From contig NZ_BAFT02000079.1 in assembly GCF_000308475.2 (NCBI RefSeq), positions 1-64,000 on the forward strand: DNA of 64,000 nucleotides. Direction: 5' to 3'. Position 1 is the stretch's first letter. Each line of letters starts with the position of its first letter. The notes under the pieces are model-generated. The model was not told where the DNA came from. It ran no database searches and worked only from the letters and a program-made list of their open reading frames with translations. This document shows positions 1 to 8,832 of this stretch, piece by piece. Position numbers and translations under genes: made by a program. The DNA comes from Nocardia brasiliensis NBRC 14402. Lineage in GTDB: Bacteria; Actinomycetota; Actinomycetes; Mycobacteriales; Mycobacteriaceae.

Positions 1-6
1 ATTTCA

Positions 7-37
7 CGAAAGCCCCCAGCATCGCTGGGGGCTTTCG
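7..37. terminator. Rho-independent-type terminator hairpin
   Basis: Perfect 14-base inverted repeat, CGAAAGCCCCCAGC and its complement around a 3-base ATC loop. The stem ends in AAAG/CTTT, so it carries short A and T runs on both sides and could work in either direction. It lies at the left edge of the window and probably ends a gene outside it. Confidence 0.85.
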
Positions 38-158
38 TCGTTTTCCGACCCTTCCCACACGCACCTGTCGGATGCTGTTCTCTCCGCGGTCGATTCGCCG
101 TTGGTTCGCCGCGGTAGCGTGCGTGCTCTCGACGTCGTCCGGCTACGGAGGTTGTGCG

Positions 159-1292
159 GTGTGGGCAAAATTGTTGCGTCTCGGTCTACTGCTGGTGCTC
201 GCCGTTTCGCTGCCCGCGCTGCCGGCCGCGCATGCGGACTCGGATCTGCCCACCGAAATATCCGGTGGGACATGGAAATCCGGTCATGTGCAGGGCATTG
301 CGATTGATGTGCGCAAGGGCTTCATGTACTTCTCGTTCACCGATCTGCTGGTGAAAACAGATCTGAACGGCGCGGTGATCGGCACGGTGACGGGATTCAC
401 CGGCCATCTCGGCGATTTGGCGTTCGACGAACGGGACGGCCGGGTCTACGGCTCCCTCGAATACAAGGCCGCTTCCGCGTTCTATATCGCGATCATCGAC
501 GTCGACCGGATCACCCAGCAGAACATGGACGCCGAAGCCACGGGCATCGTCAGCACGGTGTATCTGCGGGAAGTGGTAGCCGACTACACGGCCGACATGA
601 ACGGTGACGGGAAGTTCGACGGTGACGTCGCCGCGACCGCAGACCACCGGTACGGGTGCAGCGGTATCGACGGTGTGGCGTTCGGTCCGGCGTTCGGCAG
701 CCGCGATGGTGCGCCGAAACTCACTGTCGCCTATGGGATCTACTCGAACAACAGTCGCACCGACAACGACTACCAGGTGCTCCTGCAATACGACACCACG
801 AACTGGCGTGCGTACGAGCGCCCGCTCACTCAGCGTGCCCCGCACACCAGTGGGCCGCAGACTCCGGACGGAAAATTCTTCGTCCGTACCGGCAACACCA
901 CCTACGGCGTGCAGAACCTCGAATACGACAGCCACACCGGAAACTGGTTCCTCGCCGTATATCCCGGCAAGAAGCCGCAATTCCCGAACTACCCCTTCTT
1001 CATCATCGAAGCCACCGCCCAACCACAACCCCAAGACCTCACCGGCCAACCGCAACCCGAACAAGGCTCAGTACTGCCCCTGGCACCAGGCGGCCTACAG
1101 GACGACCGTTCAGGCACGCGCGGCTGGAAGTTCACGGCCCCCTATGGCCTGATCGCCCTCGGCGACGGCCGCTACTACGTCGCCACCTCGAGCACCTCGA
1201 AATCCGACGGCACCACAACCCAATCCGGCGTAGCCCACCTATACCGCTGGACCGGAAACACTCCAACACCCTTCGAAAAGATCGAAGGATAG
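159..1292 (+). CDS. Secreted protein of unknown function
   Basis: Encodes 377 residues. The GTG at 159 is preferred because ACGGAGG lies about 7 bases upstream and the first residues then form a clean Sec signal peptide (VWAKLLRLG, a Leu/Val-rich core, then AHA before the cleavage site). An ATG at 72 would put about 29 irrelevant residues before it. The mature part has repeated short blocks such as GDLAFDERDGRVYGS and FTAPYGLIALGDGRYYVAT, which suggest a beta-propeller or other all-beta exported protein, plus an acidic DMNGDGKFDGD stretch resembling a calcium loop. No enzyme motif is recognised. The gene stands alone, with no gene in the 226 bases after it. Confidence 0.7.
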   Translation: MWAKLLRLGLLLVLAVSLPALPAAHADSDLPTEISGGTWKSGHVQGIAIDVRKGFMYFSFTDLLVKTDLNGAVIGTVTGFTGHLGDLAFDERDGRVYGSLEYKAASAFYIAIIDVDRITQQNMDAEATGIVSTVYLREVVADYTADMNGDGKFDGDVAATADHRYGCSGIDGVAFGPAFGSRDGAPKLTVAYGIYSNNSRTDNDYQVLLQYDTTNWRAYERPLTQRAPHTSGPQTPDGKFFVRTGNTTYGVQNLEYDSHTGNWFLAVYPGKKPQFPNYPFFIIEATAQPQPQDLTGQPQPEQGSVLPLAPGGLQDDRSGTRGWKFTAPYGLIALGDGRYYVATSSTSKSDGTTTQSGVAHLYRWTGNTPTPFEKIEG

Positions 1293-1518
1293 CAATCCGT
1301 GGCCGGGGGTCGCTCTCGGAGAGATTGACCATCGCCTATTCGCGGTCCGATGACACCCCCACGTAGTCCGGCGTCGCTTACCTACGGCCGGAGGGAGAAC
1401 ACTTCGGCAGCGTCGAGAAGGTCGAGGGGTCGCGATTCGGCGTGTGCCGCTGGGTGGCGTGCCACGATGAGACGGCATCGGTCCCAGAGGGGCCGAGCAT
1501 CGGCCTCTAGGAGGGTGC

Positions 1519-2164
1519 GTGTCGGACGTCCGCGCAGGGGAGCCGTTCGGTGGTCGTGCGCCGACCAGTCACGAGCGGATGACCGGCTTACCCTGGGATG
1601 CGTCGTATCACGATGGCCCTGCACCCTGGGACATCGGCGGTCCGCAGCCCGCGATCGTGCAGGTCGCCGCGGCGGGCGGATTCACCGGGGCAGTACTCGA
1701 TGCCGGCTGCGGGTCCGGGGAGAACGCTCTGCACCTCGCCGCGCTGGGGCTATCGGTGCTGGGAGTCGATGTCGCCGAGACAGCTTTGGCCACCGCCCGC
1801 GCGAAGGCCGCCGAACGTCGGCTCGCCGTCGAATTCATCATGGCCGACGCGTTCGAGCTGCGCCGCCTGGACCGCATGTTCGACACCGTGCTCGACAGCG
1901 GAATGTTCCACACCTGCGACACCGACGAACAACTCCGCTACGCAGCCAGCCTCGCCTCGGTGACCAACCCCGGCGGCACCCTCTACATCCTCTGCTTCAG
2001 CGACACCGGCCCCGACCCAGGCCCCCACCCCATCAGTCGGCAAGCGCTCACCACCGCATTCGCCACCAACTGGACCATCGCCACGACTCGCCCCCACCCG
2101 AATCCACACCACCTTCCACCCCACCGGCGCCCCCGCCTGGCTGGCCACCCTCCACCGAACCTGA
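1519..2164 (+). pseudogene. Class I SAM-dependent methyltransferase, frameshifted near the 3' end
   Basis: GTG start with AGGAG 5-6 bases upstream. The product has the Rossmann motif I VLDAGCGSGENALHLA, then VLGVDVAE and a VLDSGMFHT segment typical of small-molecule methyltransferases of the thiopurine or tellurite-resistance type. After about residue 190 the open frame turns into a Pro/His/Arg-rich tail that runs to 2259. The next frame, over about 2090-2161, reads IHTTFHPTGAPAWLATLHRT and stops at 2162-2164, which is what this family's C-terminus looks like. A one-base shift near 2070-2095 therefore separates the two halves. It could be a real pseudogene or a sequencing error in a C-rich stretch. 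Confidence 0.6.
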
Positions 2165-2228
2165 CCGATCCCCACAGAGCAGAGCGAGTGGACCAAGCGA
2201 CAGATAGGTCGGCGTTCACAGAGGGTTC

Positions 2229-2266
2229 GTACGGTTCACAGCAGGTGTATCCCCTGTGAGCCGTAC
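2229..2266. terminator. Hairpin after the methyltransferase, probable terminator
   Basis: GTACGGTTCACAG at 2229-2241 pairs with CTGTGAGCCGTAC at 2254-2266, a 13-base stem with one G-T pair and a 12-base loop. No T run follows. It lies 65 bases after the methyltransferase stop and before the convergent IclR gene. The rest of 2165-2431 holds nothing I can identify. Confidence 0.4.
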
Positions 2267-2431
2267 TGAAGGTCTGTGAGCCCCCGACTTGCGTGGCGAA
2301 ACACGCCGGGTCCGCTCCGGGATCGGCAAAATCGCGGGTCGGCCGCTGGGACAACGGCTGACTCGGCTGGTGGAGCTGCCGAGTTAGCAGGCGGCCGCAC
2401 CTCGGCGATTTCGGCGGCGTAAGAAACGGGG

Positions 2432-3301
2432 TCAGGGGGAGCTGAGGGTGGTGGTGAGGTGGTGGGCGGCTTCGGTTACGGCTGAGATGTATTCGTCGCG
2501 TTCGGGTTTGGTGGTGGAGGGTTGGAGGGGGCCTAGTTGGACTTCGTGGGTGGCGGTGCCGGCGGGGTCGAAGACGGGGGCGGCGAGGTAGCTGAGGGGC
2601 AAGGGGTCAGGGGAGTCGAGTTCGGTTCGGGTGAAGGGGCGGGCGGTGAGTTCGGCCAGTTGGCGCAGGGCGCGGGTGCGCAGATGTGGTTGCAGGAGTT
2701 CGGTTCCGGCGGCGCCGAGCAGGTCGGCGAGGAGGTCGACCAAGCCCGCGTCGTCGGCGCGGGGACGGAAGACTGCGACGCCGCGGGCGCGAACGAGGGT
2801 GAGTAGAGCGCCGGCGTTGCGCCGGTCGGCGCCGGTGGCGGTGCGGATCCAGGTGTTCTGTTCGGCGGCCGGACGCCACGGCATGACGCTGGCACCGGCG
2901 GGGAATTGCAGTGGAATGCGGTGTCCCACCGGGATTCCGGGGACGACGCGGGTGTGTCCGTGCCGGATGTCGAGGACGGTGAGCCGATCGGGTTCGATCC
3001 GGCTGAAGGTGGCGCCGAATCCGGTGCGGGCGGCGAGTGCGGCGAGTACGTCACCGACGCCGGGCGGTAGTGCGGCACTGGATAATCCGGCCAGCTCGGG
3101 GCCGATGGTGTAGCCGCGCTGCGGGTCTCGGCGTACCCAGCCTGCTGCGGCGAGTTCGGCGAGTATCGCGGTCGCGGTGGCTCTGGCGATGCCGAGGCGT
3201 TCGGCGATGCCCGCGACACCGATCGGCTCGTTCGCCGTGGTGAGCAGCGAAACGATGTCGACGACCCGGCGGGTCGGCGGCGATGCGGACCGTTCCGGCA
3301 T
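2432..3301 (-). CDS. IclR-family transcriptional regulator
   Basis: Encodes 289 residues. The start at 3301 (MPERSASPP) is chosen because AAGAGG lies 7 bases upstream; the frame stays open to 3334 without a better site. A winged HTH occupies about residues 12-65 (IGVAGIAERLGIARATATAILAEL). It is followed by a weak IclR effector-domain-like region that is more divergent than usual and lacks an obvious effector pocket signature. The gene is divergent from the SDR at 3426. The 124-base gap holds a palindrome and a direct repeat that are its likely operators, so it probably controls the SDR-oxidoreductase pair. The ligand cannot be read from the sequence. Confidence 0.75.
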   Translation of the reverse strand: MPERSASPPTRRVVDIVSLLTTANEPIGVAGIAERLGIARATATAILAELAAAGWVRRDPQRGYTIGPELAGLSSAALPPGVGDVLAALAARTGFGATFSRIEPDRLTVLDIRHGHTRVVPGIPVGHRIPLQFPAGASVMPWRPAAEQNTWIRTATGADRRNAGALLTLVRARGVAVFRPRADDAGLVDLLADLLGAAGTELLQPHLRTRALRQLAELTARPFTRTELDSPDPLPLSYLAAPVFDPAGTATHEVQLGPLQPSTTKPERDEYISAVTEAAHHLTTTLSSP

Positions 3302-3344
3302 GACGGAACCTCTTGTTTCTGCTCGGGTGGGCAACCTACGATGT

Positions 3345-3380
3345 GTCGAATATTAGAACACCAAGCGTCGAATATTCGAC
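3345..3380. promoter_or_regulatory. Candidate IclR operator: repeated GTCGAATATT
   Basis: GTCGAATATTCGAC at 3367-3380 is a perfect 14-base palindrome. Its left 10 bases also occur at 3345-3354, giving a direct repeat with 22-base spacing, about two helical turns. It lies between the divergent IclR and SDR genes and is AT-rich for this genome. Binding by the neighbouring regulator is inferred. Confidence 0.6.
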
Positions 3381-3425
3381 ACCGTGGATGTCGGCGGGCA
3401 TGACCCCGCATCGGATGGAGCGCGA

Positions 3426-4217
3426 ATGATCCTGGATCGGTTCCGGATAGACGGGCAGGTCGCCATCGTGACCGGCGCCGGCCGCGGCCTGGGGGCGGCG
3501 ATCGCACTGGCCTTCGCCGAGGCGGGTGCGGATGTGGTGATCGCGGCCCGCACGAAGAGCCAGTTGGACGCGGTGGCCGAGCGGGTGGCCGCGACGGGAC
3601 GGCAGGCGCATGTCGTCCCGGCCGACCTGAGCGGTCTCGACACCACCGCGGCATTGGCCGCGACCGCGGTGGAACGTTTCGGCAGGCTGGATATCGTGGT
3701 GAACAATGTGGGCGGCGCGATGCCGTGCACACTGCTCGATACGACGCCGCAGGCCCTGGTCGACGCGTTCAACTTCAACGTCACCAACGCGCACGCATTG
3801 GTCTGCGCCGCGGTCCCGCGCATGCTGGAGACCGCGGGCGGCGGTTCGATTCTCAACATCACCTCGACCATGGGCAGGCTGCCCGGTCGCGCGTTCGCCG
3901 CCTACGGCACCGCCAAGGCGGCGCTGGCGCATTACACGAAACTTGCTGCGCTGGACCTGAACCCGCGCATTCGGGTGAATGCCATCGCGCCCGGCTCGAT
4001 TCTGACCTCCGCGTTGGAGATCGTCGCGGGCAACGAGGCGATGCGCACCGAACTGGAGACCAAGACCCCGCTGCAACGAATAGGTGAGCCTGAGGACATC
4101 GCCGCGGCCGCCCTGTATCTGGTGTCCCCTGCGGGCAAATATCTCACCGGCAAGGTCATCGAACCCGACGGTGGCTTGATCATCCCGAACCTCCATCTCC
4201 CGATTCCGGATCTGTGA
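3426..4217 (+). CDS. SDR-family NAD(P)-dependent oxidoreductase
   Basis: Encodes a 263-residue classical short-chain dehydrogenase. Visible motifs are the cofactor loop TGAGRGLG (16-23), NNVG (93-96) and the catalytic set Ser147, Tyr160, Lys164 (YGTAK). The C-terminus holds the PGSILT and DGG segments common to this family. The ATG at 3426 follows GGAGCGCG and begins just before the first strand; an upstream in-frame start at 3384 would run over the operator region. It ends one base before the next gene, so the two form an operon. The substrate is unknown. The partner and divergent IclR gene point to catabolism of an alcohol or hydroxy compound. Confidence 0.85.
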   Translation: MILDRFRIDGQVAIVTGAGRGLGAAIALAFAEAGADVVIAARTKSQLDAVAERVAATGRQAHVVPADLSGLDTTAALAATAVERFGRLDIVVNNVGGAMPCTLLDTTPQALVDAFNFNVTNAHALVCAAVPRMLETAGGGSILNITSTMGRLPGRAFAAYGTAKAALAHYTKLAALDLNPRIRVNAIAPGSILTSALEIVAGNEAMRTELETKTPLQRIGEPEDIAAAALYLVSPAGKYLTGKVIEPDGGLIIPNLHLPIPDL

Positions 4218-4218
4218 C

Positions 4219-5301
4219 ATGACTTATCGCGTAGTGCAGTGGGGTACAGGCAATGTCGGCCGGCACGCGCTGGCCGGTGTGATCGCCAATCCCGACGTCG
4301 AATTGACCGGCGTCTGGGTCTCCGGCGAGTCGAAGGCGGGCGTGGATGCGGGAACGCTGGCCGGGCTGGAACATTCGGTGGGGGTGCAGGCGACGACCGA
4401 CGCGGACGCGTTGCTGGCCGCCCGGCCGGACTGTGTCGTCTACTGCTCGATGACCGACAACCGCCTGTTCGAAGCCGTGCAGGACCTGCAGCGGATTCTG
4501 CGCGCGGGTGTCAATGTCGTCGCGTGCGCACCGGTGTTCTTCCAGTACCCGTACGGCGTGGTCCCGGACGAACTGTTGAAGCCGGTGCAAGAGGCTGCGG
4601 CACAAGGTAATTCGACCCTCTGGGTGAACGGCATCGATCCCGGTTTCGCCAACGACTTGGTGCCGCTGGCTCTGGCGGGCACCTGCCTGCGCATCGATGA
4701 GCTGCGCTGTATCGAGATCGTCGACTACGCCAGCTACGACAATCGTGAAGTCATGTTCGACATCATGGGTTTCGGCAAACCGCTCGACGATATCCCGATG
4801 TTGTTGCAGCCCGGCGTCTTGTCGCTCGCCTGGGGTGGCGTGGTCCGCCAGCTGGCTGCGGGTATCGGCGTCGAACTCGACGCCGTCACCGAGACCTACG
4901 AGCGTGTGCCTGCGCCGCATGCCTTCGATATCGTCACCGGTCACATCCCCGAAGGTTCAGCTGCCGCACTGCGTTTCGAGGTGCGCGGTATGGTCGGCGA
5001 TACCCCGGTCACCGTGCTCGAGCACATCACCCGGCTGCACCCCGACCTCTGCCCGGACTGGCCGCAGCCGGCGCACCGGGAGGGCTCGTATCGGGTGGAA
5101 TTGACGGGCGAACCGAGTTACGCCCTGGATCTGGTCACCTCGAGCCGCAACGGCGACCACAACTACGCCACCCTGGTGGCCACCGCCATGCGTATCGTCA
5201 ACGCGATCCCGGCGGTGGTGCAGGCGCCCGCGGGCATCATGACCGCACTGGACCTGCCGCTGATCACGGCACCGGCCCACCGTCATTCGCGCGGGCGGTA
5301 G
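4219..5301 (+). CDS. Dihydrodipicolinate-reductase-like NAD(P)-dependent oxidoreductase
   Basis: Encodes 360 residues. The N-terminus MTYRVVQWGTGNVGRHAL has the GxGxxG nucleotide-binding loop (residues 9-14) of the DapB-like, 2,4-diaminopentanoate-dehydrogenase-like family that is abundant in mycobacteria and nocardiae. The C-terminal half is the matching dimerisation/substrate domain (VMFDIMGFGKPLDD). True lysine-pathway DapB is shorter and lacks this C-terminal part, so I do not assign that role. The start lies one base after the SDR stop. The last 19 bases overlap the end of the convergent lactate dehydrogenase gene. Confidence 0.75.
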   Translation: MTYRVVQWGTGNVGRHALAGVIANPDVELTGVWVSGESKAGVDAGTLAGLEHSVGVQATTDADALLAARPDCVVYCSMTDNRLFEAVQDLQRILRAGVNVVACAPVFFQYPYGVVPDELLKPVQEAAAQGNSTLWVNGIDPGFANDLVPLALAGTCLRIDELRCIEIVDYASYDNREVMFDIMGFGKPLDDIPMLLQPGVLSLAWGGVVRQLAAGIGVELDAVTETYERVPAPHAFDIVTGHIPEGSAAALRFEVRGMVGDTPVTVLEHITRLHPDLCPDWPQPAHREGSYRVELTGEPSYALDLVTSSRNGDHNYATLVATAMRIVNAIPAVVQAPAGIMTALDLPLITAPAHRHSRGR

Positions 5302-6515
5302 CGTTCGAGCAGTCGGACGTGCGCCGGTTCGAGTTCCTCGATGCTGGTCACACCCAGGAGTTTCAGTGTCCGCAGCACCTGGGTGCGCAGGATGTCGATG
5401 GCGCGGTCGACGCCGGGTTCGCCGCCGGCCATGAGTCCGTAGAGGTAGGCGCGGCCGATCAGGGTGAAGCGGGCGCCGAGTGCGAGGGCCGCGACGATAT
5501 CGGCGCCGTGCATGATGCCGGTGTCGAGGTGGATCTCCATGTCGTCGCCCACCTCGCGGACCACCGCGGGCAGTAGATGCAGCGGCACCGGCGCGCGATC
5601 GAGTTGCCGCCCACCGTGATTGGACAGCACGATGCCGTCGGCGCCGAGACCGGCGAGTCGTTTCGCGTCGTCGACCGTCTGCACGCCCTTGACCAGTAGC
5701 CGTCCGGACCACTGTTGCCGGAGCCAGGCGAGGTCGTCGAAAGTGACGGTGGGGTCGAACATCGAGTCGAGCAGTTCGGCTACGGTGCCCGACCAGCGGT
5801 CCAGGGAGGCGAAGGACAACGGTTCGGTGGTGAGGAAGTCCCACCACCACCATGGGCGGCGCAGCGCGTCGAGCGCGCCGGACAGGGTGATCGAGGGCGG
5901 CACCGTCATTCCGTTGCGCACATCCCGCAGTCTGGCGCCCGCCACCGGCACGTCGACGGTGACGACGAGGGTGTCGAAACCGGCCTGCGCGGCGCGTTCG
6001 ACCAGTGCGATGGAACGGTCCCGATCGGTCCACATGTAGAGCTGGAACCAGTTGCGCGCGTCGGGACCGGTCAGGGCCGCGACGTCCTCGATGGCGGCGG
6101 TGCCCATGGTGGACAACGTGAACGGAATTCCCGCCCGCTCGGCGGCCCGTGCTCCGGCCGCCTCGCCGGCCGTGTGCATCATCCGGGTGAATCCGGTGGG
6201 CGCGATACCGAACGGCAGCGCGGCGGTGCGTCCGAGCACCTGCACCGAGGTATCGGCGGCGCTGACGTTGCGCAGAATGGTGGGCCGGAATTCGAGATCC
6301 GCGAACGCTTCTCGGGCCCGGTCGAGACTGATCTCGGCGTCGGCGGCGCCGTCGGTGTAGTCGAACGCGACCTTCGGGGTGCGCTTGCGAGCCAATTCGC
6401 GCAGATCCCAGATCGTCTGGGCGCGTGTGAGTTTGCGCGCACGGCCGCCGAACGGACGCTCGAATTTGAGCAGCGGCGCGAGTTCCCGGGGCCGCGGCAG
6501 CCTGCGCGCGGTCAT
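5283..6515 (-). CDS. lldD: FMN-dependent L-lactate dehydrogenase (alpha-hydroxy acid dehydrogenase)
   Basis: Encodes 410 residues. The N-terminus ...PRELAPLLKFERP with FDYTDGAADAEISL resembles mycobacterial LldD proteins, in which FMN accepts hydride from L-lactate to give pyruvate. The active-site block SNHGGRQLD and the FMN-phosphate region (DTGIMHGADIVAALALGA, then IGRAYLYGL) are intact. The ATG at 6515 overlaps the stop of the upstream SDR by 4 bases, so the two are cotranslated. Its position in the fucose locus makes sense, because the pathway yields pyruvate plus L-lactate and this enzyme would turn the lactate into a second pyruvate. Other 2-hydroxyacid substrates remain possible. Confidence 0.85.
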   Translation of the reverse strand: MTARRLPRPRELAPLLKFERPFGGRARKLTRAQTIWDLRELARKRTPKVAFDYTDGAADAEISLDRAREAFADLEFRPTILRNVSAADTSVQVLGRTAALPFGIAPTGFTRMMHTAGEAAGARAAERAGIPFTLSTMGTAAIEDVAALTGPDARNWFQLYMWTDRDRSIALVERAAQAGFDTLVVTVDVPVAGARLRDVRNGMTVPPSITLSGALDALRRPWWWWDFLTTEPLSFASLDRWSGTVAELLDSMFDPTVTFDDLAWLRQQWSGRLLVKGVQTVDDAKRLAGLGADGIVLSNHGGRQLDRAPVPLHLLPAVVREVGDDMEIHLDTGIMHGADIVAALALGARFTLIGRAYLYGLMAGGEPGVDRAIDILRTQVLRTLKLLGVTSIEELEPAHVRLLERYRPRE

Positions 6516-7291
6516 CGCGTGGCGGCCTGGGCGGCGGCGCGTAGCCGCAGCGAGTGCATGCCGGCGTCGACCTCGAGCATGGTCCCGGTGATGGAGGTGG
6601 CTCCGGGCCCGGCCAGGAAGGCGACGGCGGCGGCTACCTCCTCGGCCGTGACCAGCCGTCCGTGCGGTTGTCGGGCGCGCAGCGCGGTCAGCTCGGCCGC
6701 GGGATCCGCACTGGCCGCGAGAAGTCGCTGTACCCACGGCGTGTCGACGGTGCCGGGATTGACGCAGTTGACCCGGATGCCCTCGCCGACGTGGTCGGCG
6801 GCCATGGCGCGGGTGAGCGAGAGGATCGCGCCCTTGCTCGCGGCGTAGGCGGCCCGGTTGGGCAGTCCGGTGGTCGCCGCGATCGAGCAGGTGTTCACGA
6901 TCGCGGCCGCGGGCGATCGACGTAGCTGCGGGAGGGCCGCACGGGAGACCCGCACCGTACCGAAGACGTTGACCTCGAACAGATTTCGCCATTCGTCGTC
7001 GCTGTTGTCCTCGACTGTGCCCTGCGCGCCGATACCGGCGTTGTTGACGACGATATCGAGGCGGCCGAACGTTTCGTGCACCTGTGCGACAGCGTCGCGC
7101 ACCGAAGCGTCGTCGACCACATCGCAGCACAGGCTGATACCCCCGGACGGCGGAGCGTCACCCGGGGCCCGATCGAGCACCGCGACTCGCGCGCCCGCCG
7201 TCGCGAGCGTGTCGGCGATGGCCTTTCCGATTCCGGACGCACCGCCGGTGACCACGGCCACCAGTCCGTCGAACTCGTCGTGCGACGACAT
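6512..7291 (-). CDS. SDR oxidoreductase, probable 2-keto-3-deoxy-L-fuconate dehydrogenase
   Basis: Encodes a 259-residue classical SDR with TGGASGIG (15-22), NNAG (83-86), catalytic Ser136, Tyr149 and Lys153, and the NPGTVDTPWVQRL segment seen in ketodeoxyfuconate dehydrogenases. The start at 7291 (MSSHDEFDG) is chosen because the frame before it reads low-complexity Arg-rich residues and GAGGGG precedes this ATG. In the non-phosphorylated L-fucose pathway this step oxidises 2-keto-3-deoxy-L-fuconate to the 2,4-diketo acid with NAD. The assignment rests on position, divergent from the fuconate dehydratase and with lldD downstream, more than on residues unique to the enzyme. Confidence 0.75.
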   Translation of the reverse strand: MSSHDEFDGLVAVVTGGASGIGKAIADTLATAGARVAVLDRAPGDAPPSGGISLCCDVVDDASVRDAVAQVHETFGRLDIVVNNAGIGAQGTVEDNSDDEWRNLFEVNVFGTVRVSRAALPQLRRSPAAAIVNTCSIAATTGLPNRAAYAASKGAILSLTRAMAADHVGEGIRVNCVNPGTVDTPWVQRLLAASADPAAELTALRARQPHGRLVTAEEVAAAVAFLAGPGATSITGTMLEVDAGMHSLRLRAAAQAATR

Positions 7292-7341
7292 ACCGACCCC
7301 TCGCTCTCGCCTCGCTTCCGAGGCGATGGCACGCCTCGAAC

Positions 7342-7352
7342 AGGTCCGATGT
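7342..7352. promoter_or_regulatory. Weaker copy of the ACATCCGATGT element
   Basis: AGGTCCGATGT matches the fucose-locus palindrome ACATCCGATGT at 9 of 11 positions, with the right half intact. It lies about 50 bases upstream of the SDR start, where it could serve the leftward promoter. Confidence 0.4.
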
Positions 7353-7450
7353 TTACCCCTGGCGAACATAACACCGATCGCGCGGGAACGCGCCAGATTG
7401 CCACGGATAAACCAGGATTGACGAATACTCGAACCCCCTTGCGTCGACAG

Positions 7451-7461
7451 ACATCCGATGT
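7451..7461. promoter_or_regulatory. Candidate FadR-type operator ACATCCGATGT upstream of fuconate dehydratase
   Basis: An 11-base palindrome (5-base arms, 1-base centre) lying 42 bases before the fuconate dehydratase ATG. The identical 11-mer recurs at 14221-14231 beside the locus's own FadR-type regulator gene. Operator function is inferred from palindrome, repetition and position. Confidence 0.55.
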
Positions 7462-7503
7462 ATAGTCGTGACCCAGATCACTTTCTGGAACGAGGATCAT
7501 CCC

Positions 7504-8832
7504 ATGGCGCACCTCACGGCGCTGGACACCTTCGACGTCCGGTTCCCGACGTCGCGCGAGCTGGACGGCTCGGACGCGATGAACCCAGACCCCGACTATT
7601 CCGCGGCTTACGTGGTGCTGCGCACCGACGACCCGGCTGGACCGCAGGGGCACGGTTTCGCGTTCACCATCGGCCGCGGCAACGACGTCCAGCGGGTCGC
7701 GATCGAATCGCTGACCGCGCTGGTGGTCGGCCGCTCGGTCGCCGAGATCGCCGGGGACCTCGGAGGATTCGCCCGCGCACTCACCGCGGATTCGCAACTG
7801 CGTTGGCTCGGCCCGGAAAAGGGCGTCATGCACATGGCGGTCGGCGCGGTGGTCAACGCCGCGTGGGATCTGGTGGCGAAGCTGGCCGGAAAACCGGTGT
7901 GGCAGTTGGTCGCCGAGATGTCGCCGGAGCAGATCGTCGACCTGCTCGACTTCCGGTATCTCACCGATGCGCTCACCCCTGACGAAGCGCTGGCATTGCT
8001 TCGGCGCGCGGAACCGGGTCGGCAACAGCGGATGGACCGGCTGCTCGCGACCGGATATCCGGCGTACACCACCTCGCCGGGGTGGCTCGGCTACTCGGAC
8101 GAGAAGCTGGCCCGGCTCGCCCGCCAGGCGGTGGCCGACGGTTTCCGCACCATCAAGATCAAGGTGGGCCGCGACGTGGACGAGGACGTGCACCGGTTGC
8201 AGATCGCCAGGGCGGCGATCGGGCCGGATATCGGCCTGGCGGTCGACGCGAATCAGCGCTGGGATGTCGACGCCGCGGTGCAGTGGATCTCCCGCCTGGC
8301 GCCCGCCGACCCGGCCTGGGTCGAGGAGCCGACGAGCCCGGACGACATCCTCGGCCACGCCGAGATCCGTCGTCGCGTCGCACCGGTGCGGATCTCGACC
8401 GGCGAGCACGGCCAGAACCGCATCCTGTTCAAGCAACTGTTCCAGGCGGGCGCGGTCGACATCGTGCAGATCGATGCGGCCAGGGTCGCCGGTGTGAACG
8501 AGAATCTGGCAATTCTGTTGCTGGCGGCCAAGTTCGGGATCCCGGTCGTGCCGCACGCAGGCGGCGTCGGGCTGTGCGAGCTGGTGCAACACCTGGCGAT
8601 GATCGATTACGTCGTGGTCTCCGGGAGCGTCGAGGGGCGCGCGATCGAGTTCGTCGACCATCTGCACGAGCACTTCCGATTTCCGGTGCGCGTGGTGGGT
8701 GGGCACTACCTCGCACCTCGGGAACCCGGCTTCAGCGCTGAGATGCTGCCCGCGTCGCTGCGCGATTACGAATACCCGGTCGGAGCCGCTTGGCGCGCAA
8801 CACCGTCCGCACACCATCAGGAGAAGTCATGA
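7504..8832 (+). CDS. L-fuconate dehydratase (enolase superfamily)
   Basis: Encodes 442 residues, about the length of characterised L-fuconate dehydratases. It converts L-fuconate to 2-keto-3-deoxy-L-fuconate with Mg2+. With the ATG at 7504 (CGAGG 8 bases upstream) the barrel motifs fall at Lys218-x-Lys220 (KIK), Asp248 (VDAN), Glu274 (WVEEP), Glu301 (STGEH) and His351 (VPHAGG). These are the metal ligands and acid/base residues, at the numbers I recall for the Xanthomonas campestris enzyme. That agreement also supports the chosen start over the upstream one at 7468. It is the first gene of a rightward operon and overlaps the binding-protein gene by 4 bases (ATGA). Confidence 0.9.
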   Translation: MAHLTALDTFDVRFPTSRELDGSDAMNPDPDYSAAYVVLRTDDPAGPQGHGFAFTIGRGNDVQRVAIESLTALVVGRSVAEIAGDLGGFARALTADSQLRWLGPEKGVMHMAVGAVVNAAWDLVAKLAGKPVWQLVAEMSPEQIVDLLDFRYLTDALTPDEALALLRRAEPGRQQRMDRLLATGYPAYTTSPGWLGYSDEKLARLARQAVADGFRTIKIKVGRDVDEDVHRLQIARAAIGPDIGLAVDANQRWDVDAAVQWISRLAPADPAWVEEPTSPDDILGHAEIRRRVAPVRISTGEHGQNRILFKQLFQAGAVDIVQIDAARVAGVNENLAILLLAAKFGIPVVPHAGGVGLCELVQHLAMIDYVVVSGSVEGRAIEFVDHLHEHFRFPVRVVGGHYLAPREPGFSAEMLPASLRDYEYPVGAAWRATPSAHHQEKS

